Origin: UBA1422 sp963676385
GTDB lineage: Bacteria > Bacillota > Clostridia > Peptostreptococcales > Anaerovoracaceae
Assembly: GCA_963676385.2 (NCBI GenBank)
Contig: CAXXMM010000010.1
Location: forward strand, 1-64,000
Length of the DNA: 64,000 nucleotides
Reading direction: 5' to 3'
Shown here: piece by piece, positions 61,312 to 64,000 of the stretch
Layout: each line of letters begins with the position of its first letter
How positions within the stretch are numbered: position 1 is the first letter of the stretch
Position numbers and translations under genes: made by a program
The notes under the pieces: model-generated
Told to the model about the DNA's origin: nothing
The model's database searches: none
What the model saw: the letters and a program-made list of their open reading frames with translations, nothing else

Positions 61312-62034
61312 TTATAATCTCCCAGAACGATAACAATAAGAACCGTAAGTATGCACCATTTTTTCTGGATGTCCCCATTGAACAGCCCCAAGTGTCCCAT
61401 AAGGTACAATCCCCCTGAACCATTTGTAGTATCGGCTAGAATTTATATTGATGTCTAAAACGTAATAACCTGTCAACCCTTGTCCACCACATGCGCTACT
61501 TACATATCCCCAGGCTATTCTATAATAGTAATTCGTCGTTCCCTTGTATTCCTTCTTATAGAGTGGTGACGACGTTGCAGTTCTACCAAATCCCGCCTTC
61601 GAAACTCTTGCGGCTGTACATTTTTGGTAGTTAAATACTTTTCGATCATTGTTTATATCAACTTGAATAGTTGCAAAGAAAACTGTTTGAAAAATGTTGT
61701 TATTTCCATAAAGCCCTGTAAAAGTCTTAGCATAGATTGAATGCCCTTTTGGATACCCAGTTATGTACGCATGCCCGCTGGGATCCACATAGTTCACCGG
61801 GTTGTTGGCGCAATAGGCGTAAAGATGCAGGGTATCTGGTTCGTTCACATCTCCTCCGTAGGTGTCTTCCGACAGGAACCTGCCTGTGCCTGGGTCATAG
61901 TATCTGGCGTTCAGATAGTACTGTCCTGATGCCCAGTCGTAGATGCCTCCAGTATAACAGATTTCGTTTTCGAAGGTGTAGTTTCCGTCCATGGTGGTCT
62001 GACCGAACTCATCATAGGAATATTTGGTGGCAGC
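61312..62034 (-). pseudogene. Orphan RHS core end and toxin-like tip
   Basis: The frame encodes the end of an RHS core (ASGQYYLNARYYDPGTGRFL and NNPVNYVDPSGHAY) and a ~150-residue tip rich in Tyr, Gly and Asn (GYPKGHSIYAKTFTGLYGNN, VSSACGGQGLTGYYVLD). It opens directly after the stop of the DUF1307 gene in the same frame and has no proper start; an internal ATG at 61992 (MDGNYTF) lacks a ribosome site. It is a displaced C-terminal cassette. The core part (61785-62034) is clearly more GC-rich than the tip. Confidence 0.75.
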
Positions 62035-62517
62035 TTATTTTACTTTTTTATATCCCACCACCTCAAGCAAACGAATACTTTTTTTTAGGCTCACCCCATT
62101 TTCTTCATCGCCGAATACCATTACCCCTTCAATTGCTTCGCCAATTTTCCGACGTTCCATTTTTTCATAATTTACAGATATCGTTTCAATTGCAACATCA
62201 TTTTTATAGATGATATCCACTTCAACACCTTCAAGAGTTTTCACCTTTTGAGTTTCTGCTTCTAGTACTTTTTTCGCGTCATCTTTTGTCGTTACCTCTA
62301 AACTCGTGTAAGGTATCCTCTTAACTGCGATTACCTTCATCACTTTGTCGCCTTTTGCAAAAAAAGTAATTGTTTTTTCTATTCCAAGCTGCGTCCATTG
62401 ATAAGTTTCTTCTTTTTCCTTATTCCTATCATAGCTAGCTATTATCAAAAGTATTGTAATTCCTAATACAATCAAAAAGATGCTTATAATTTTAACAACG
62501 TTTTTTCTGCGATACAT
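62035..62517 (-). CDS. DUF1307-like membrane-anchored protein
   Basis: 160 residues. N-terminal helix IISIFLIVLGITILLIIAS, then a soluble domain resembling YehR/DUF1307: ITFFAKGDKVMKVIAVK, a heptad-like KKVLEAETQKVKTLEGVEVDI and ISVNYEKMERRK. DUF1307 proteins are usually lipoproteins; this one lacks a lipobox Cys. The ATG has a GGAG site. Directly downstream in the same frame is an RHS tip, so the gene may be an immunity gene of a previous cassette (inference). Confidence 0.6.
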   Translation of the reverse strand: MYRRKNVVKIISIFLIVLGITILLIIASYDRNKEKEETYQWTQLGIEKTITFFAKGDKVMKVIAVKRIPYTSLEVTTKDDAKKVLEAETQKVKTLEGVEVDIIYKNDVAIETISVNYEKMERRKIGEAIEGVMVFGDEENGVSLKKSIRLLEVVGYKKVK

Positions 62518-62666
62518 TATTTACTCTCCTTTTTTCAATCTTGATTAGTTAATATATATCAAGCGTTTACATTTTTGTTTAAATAAAATTAATCTGAAAG
62601 CTCTATATTCTCGAAGAGAGTCCCACAATACGAAATTTCACAGCATAAGTTGACTTGGATCCATTC

Positions 62667-62970
62667 TGGACTGCGTCGAGATTTGTCTAACACATTTAGG
62701 CAGTCATATGCATTTCAAACCAAAAAGAGCACTAAAAAAATGCTCTTTTCATTCAAGTTGTATATTCAAATCTAATTCTAATGTTCATAGGAGCCCCTCC
62801 CACTCTATACAATTTTCAGTATAGATGCTTGGTAAGTGGGGGGCAAGTCCTTTTTTGTTTGTTACCAATCAATCGGCCGAAAATGTTATGTGAAATCTCC
62901 CGTGATTTGAGATTCTAATTCTATGCAGATGAAGTAGCAATACACAGTGCTCGTTTTTCGACGTATACCA
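62667..62970. mobile_element. 304-bp MITE-like derivative related to the IS3 element
   Basis: The left ~50 bases match the left end of the full IS (TGGACTGCGTCGA...GCAGTCATATGCAT) and the right ~50 match its right end, ending GTATACCA, with about 5 changes in each. The ~200 bases between are unrelated to the transposase. They include an AAAAGAGCA/TGCTCTTTT hairpin (62722-62750 region) that is a terminator on the minus strand, and a nested CCCCTCCCACT/AGTGGGGGG and CTATAC/GTATAG structure (62790-62850). Flanks ATTC and ATTT nearly match. Confidence 0.75.
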
Positions 62971-62973
62971 ATT

Positions 62974-63147
62974 TTAAAAGTAATTTGCATATGGTGTTAA
63001 ATATATCGCCCAAATTATTAATATCACAACCCATGCAATTGCAATCGGTTTTTCAGTTTTTTCACGACTCTTCTGGGGTGCAACAACAATATAAATAAGC
63101 CATAGAATTCCAATTAATATGGGTATCCATAACACAATTTTTTCCAT
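62974..63147 (-). CDS. Small two-helix membrane protein (57 aa)
   Basis: 57 residues with two hydrophobic helices (IVLWIPILIGILWLIYIVV and IAIAWVVILIIWAIYL) joined by PQKSREKTEKP. GGAG eight bases before the ATG at 63147 decides the start over 63198. Its stop lies 4 bp from the MITE end. It is a paralogue of the 54-aa protein at 63431. Confidence 0.6.
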   Translation of the reverse strand: MEKIVLWIPILIGILWLIYIVVAPQKSREKTEKPIAIAWVVILIIWAIYLTPYANYF

Positions 63148-63430
63148 ACTTTTTATCTCCTTTTTCTCCTTACTGCTATGTTTCAAACCTTTTATCACGC
63201 GAAGGTATTATGTGCAAATCGGATTAAGATATGGCAAGCAACACGATGCAAACCAGTATGAATACTAGACCAAATCCATACTTTTCACACGTTACAAATA
63301 CACACACAATATGGTAACGCGCCCCCCAAGTCTTACATCCTATGTCAATCTGTCCCTGCAGCACATTTGAATTTATACCTTAAAATGCTAATTGATTGAC
63401 AGATTCTCTTCTTGCCTCCTATACTAAATT

Positions 63431-63595
63431 TTACAAGTACTGTGCAAAATATATAATTACCGAGAACATTATACATAACCATAAGCACGGGGTAGCTTTG
63501 ACCATATTTTGCCGAGTTTCAAATCTCTTCCGAAACAAGTAGCCCAACCAGACACATCCCAAAACAACTGGGAACCACAAAAAAGCTCTTTCCAA
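63431..63595 (-). CDS. Small two-helix membrane protein (54 aa, TTG start)
   Basis: A paralogue of the 57-aa protein: MERAFLWFPVVLGCVWLGYL aligns with its MEKIVLWIPILIGILWLIYI (each shown in part). The TTG at 63595 has GGAGGG seven bases upstream and matches the paralogue's start; an ATG at 63613 lies before that site and is less likely. Follows a toxin-like gene end by 14 bp, so it may be an immunity protein. Confidence 0.55.
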   Translation of the reverse strand: MERAFLWFPVVLGCVWLGYLFRKRFETRQNMVKATPCLWLCIMFSVIIYFAQYL

Positions 63596-63609
63596 CTTTA
63601 TCCCTCCAA

Positions 63610-64000
63610 TCATTTATTCCATTTTATGCTTTTATCATACACAACTGCCTTTATTCTCGTCTTATCTTTCCATCCTATAACCGGCCCCCGCTCTCCATAG
63701 GCACGGATTGCCACTTTATAATGAACTTTATTTAATTTTAAATATATATTGACTTTAGCTCCTTTCCCATGATCATAGTAGTCTAAAGTATATTCTGCCG
63801 CCCCCATTGCCGACGTAACAGTCACCGCCGCCGCCACTGAAATCCCAGCAGAAGGAATAGCTCCAGCAGCCCCAAGCCAAGCTATCATTGTATCAACAAA
63901 ACCTGTATATACACCTGTTGCCCATTTTATCTTTCTTATATCCTTATCACTAAAAGATACAATAAATTTATATCTGTGATTATCAAGATTTTTTACTGAA
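63610..64000 (-). CDS. C-terminal part of a possible polymorphic toxin (5' end outside window)
   Basis: The frame is open to base 64000 and ends at 63610, giving the last ~129 residues. It contains a glycine/alanine-rich hydrophobic stretch (WLGAAGAIPSAGISVAAAV, TVTSAMGAAEYTLDYYDHGKG) followed by a basic beta-rich end (YKVAIRAYGERGPVIGWKDK). Such Gly/Ala hydrophobic segments next to a variable end occur in RHS-type and other secreted toxins. No known toxin motif is visible. Small membrane proteins follow directly. Confidence 0.5.
   Translation of the reverse strand, partial: SVKNLDNHRYKFIVSFSDKDIRKIKWATGVYTGFVDTMIAWLGAAGAIPSAGISVAAAVTVTSAMGAAEYTLDYYDHGKGAKVNIYLKLNKVHYKVAIRAYGERGPVIGWKDKTRIKAVVYDKSIKWNK

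Overview
The window looks like the chromosome of an anaerobic, low-to-moderate-GC Gram-positive bacterium of the class Clostridia. The evidence is the gene content: GTP-type PEP carboxykinase, 3-hydroxybutyryl-CoA dehydrogenase, a class B sortase with an SPKTG-type substrate, ECF transporters, DUF1846, DUF1934 and DUF1385 proteins, a glycyl-radical-reductase-like protein, and strong AGGAGG ribosome binding sites. This assignment is inferred from families; no 16S rRNA gene is present.

Layout. 1-4.6 kb: an OPT oligopeptide transporter (cut by the window edge), an amidohydrolase and the pantothenate genes panE and panB. 4.7-13.2 kb: tRNA-Pro followed by an AT-rich defence island. It holds a complete DNA phosphorothioation set, dndB-C-D-E-A, as one tightly coupled operon with a near-consensus promoter and operator-like repeats. 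A DUF262 (GmrSD/SspE-like) gene faces it tail to tail and is the candidate restriction partner; dndFGH are not seen. 13.4-15.9 kb: small membrane proteins, a nucleotidyltransferase, a histidine-kinase remnant and a CopZ-like protein. 15.9-32.1 kb: housekeeping genes on the minus strand (tyrS, pckG, upp, rpiB, tsaC, prfA, rpmE, prmC, DUF1385, rho). This run is split between rpmE and prmC by a 6-kb accessory insert with a decayed RHS toxin gene, an IS3-family element and a secreted protein.

32.3-43.6 kb: hbd, an AEC transporter, DUF1846, a 31-residue membrane peptide, DUF1934, mscL, a phosphohexomutase, a GntR regulator, ispE, a secreted Ig-like protein, tadA, cvpA and sortase B. 43.7-45.9 kb: a membrane-protein gene interrupted by a second copy of the IS3 element with a 4-bp target duplication, then a 168-bp palindromic element carrying a copy of the tRNA-Arg 3' end, then tRNA-Arg itself. 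46-52.6 kb: an acyltransferase-like membrane protein, an isochorismatase-family hydrolase, an NrdD-like protein, purB, purA, alr and a TetR regulator.

52.7-60.3 kb: the most striking system, a minus-strand operon behind a cobalamin riboswitch with a terminator platform. In transcription order it encodes a DUF4430 lipoprotein, EcfT, a fused EcfA-EcfA'-S transporter protein (broken by one missing base in the second Walker A motif), a secreted beta-propeller/FN3 protein, and a DUF4430 protein with an SPKTG sorting signal matching the class B sortase at 42.8 kb. I read this as a surface-displayed corrinoid capture and uptake system. 60.4-64 kb: a polymorphic-toxin graveyard with an orphan RHS tip, candidate immunity proteins, two paralogous small membrane proteins, a 304-bp MITE-like derivative of a relative of the IS3 element, and the end of another possible toxin at the window edge.
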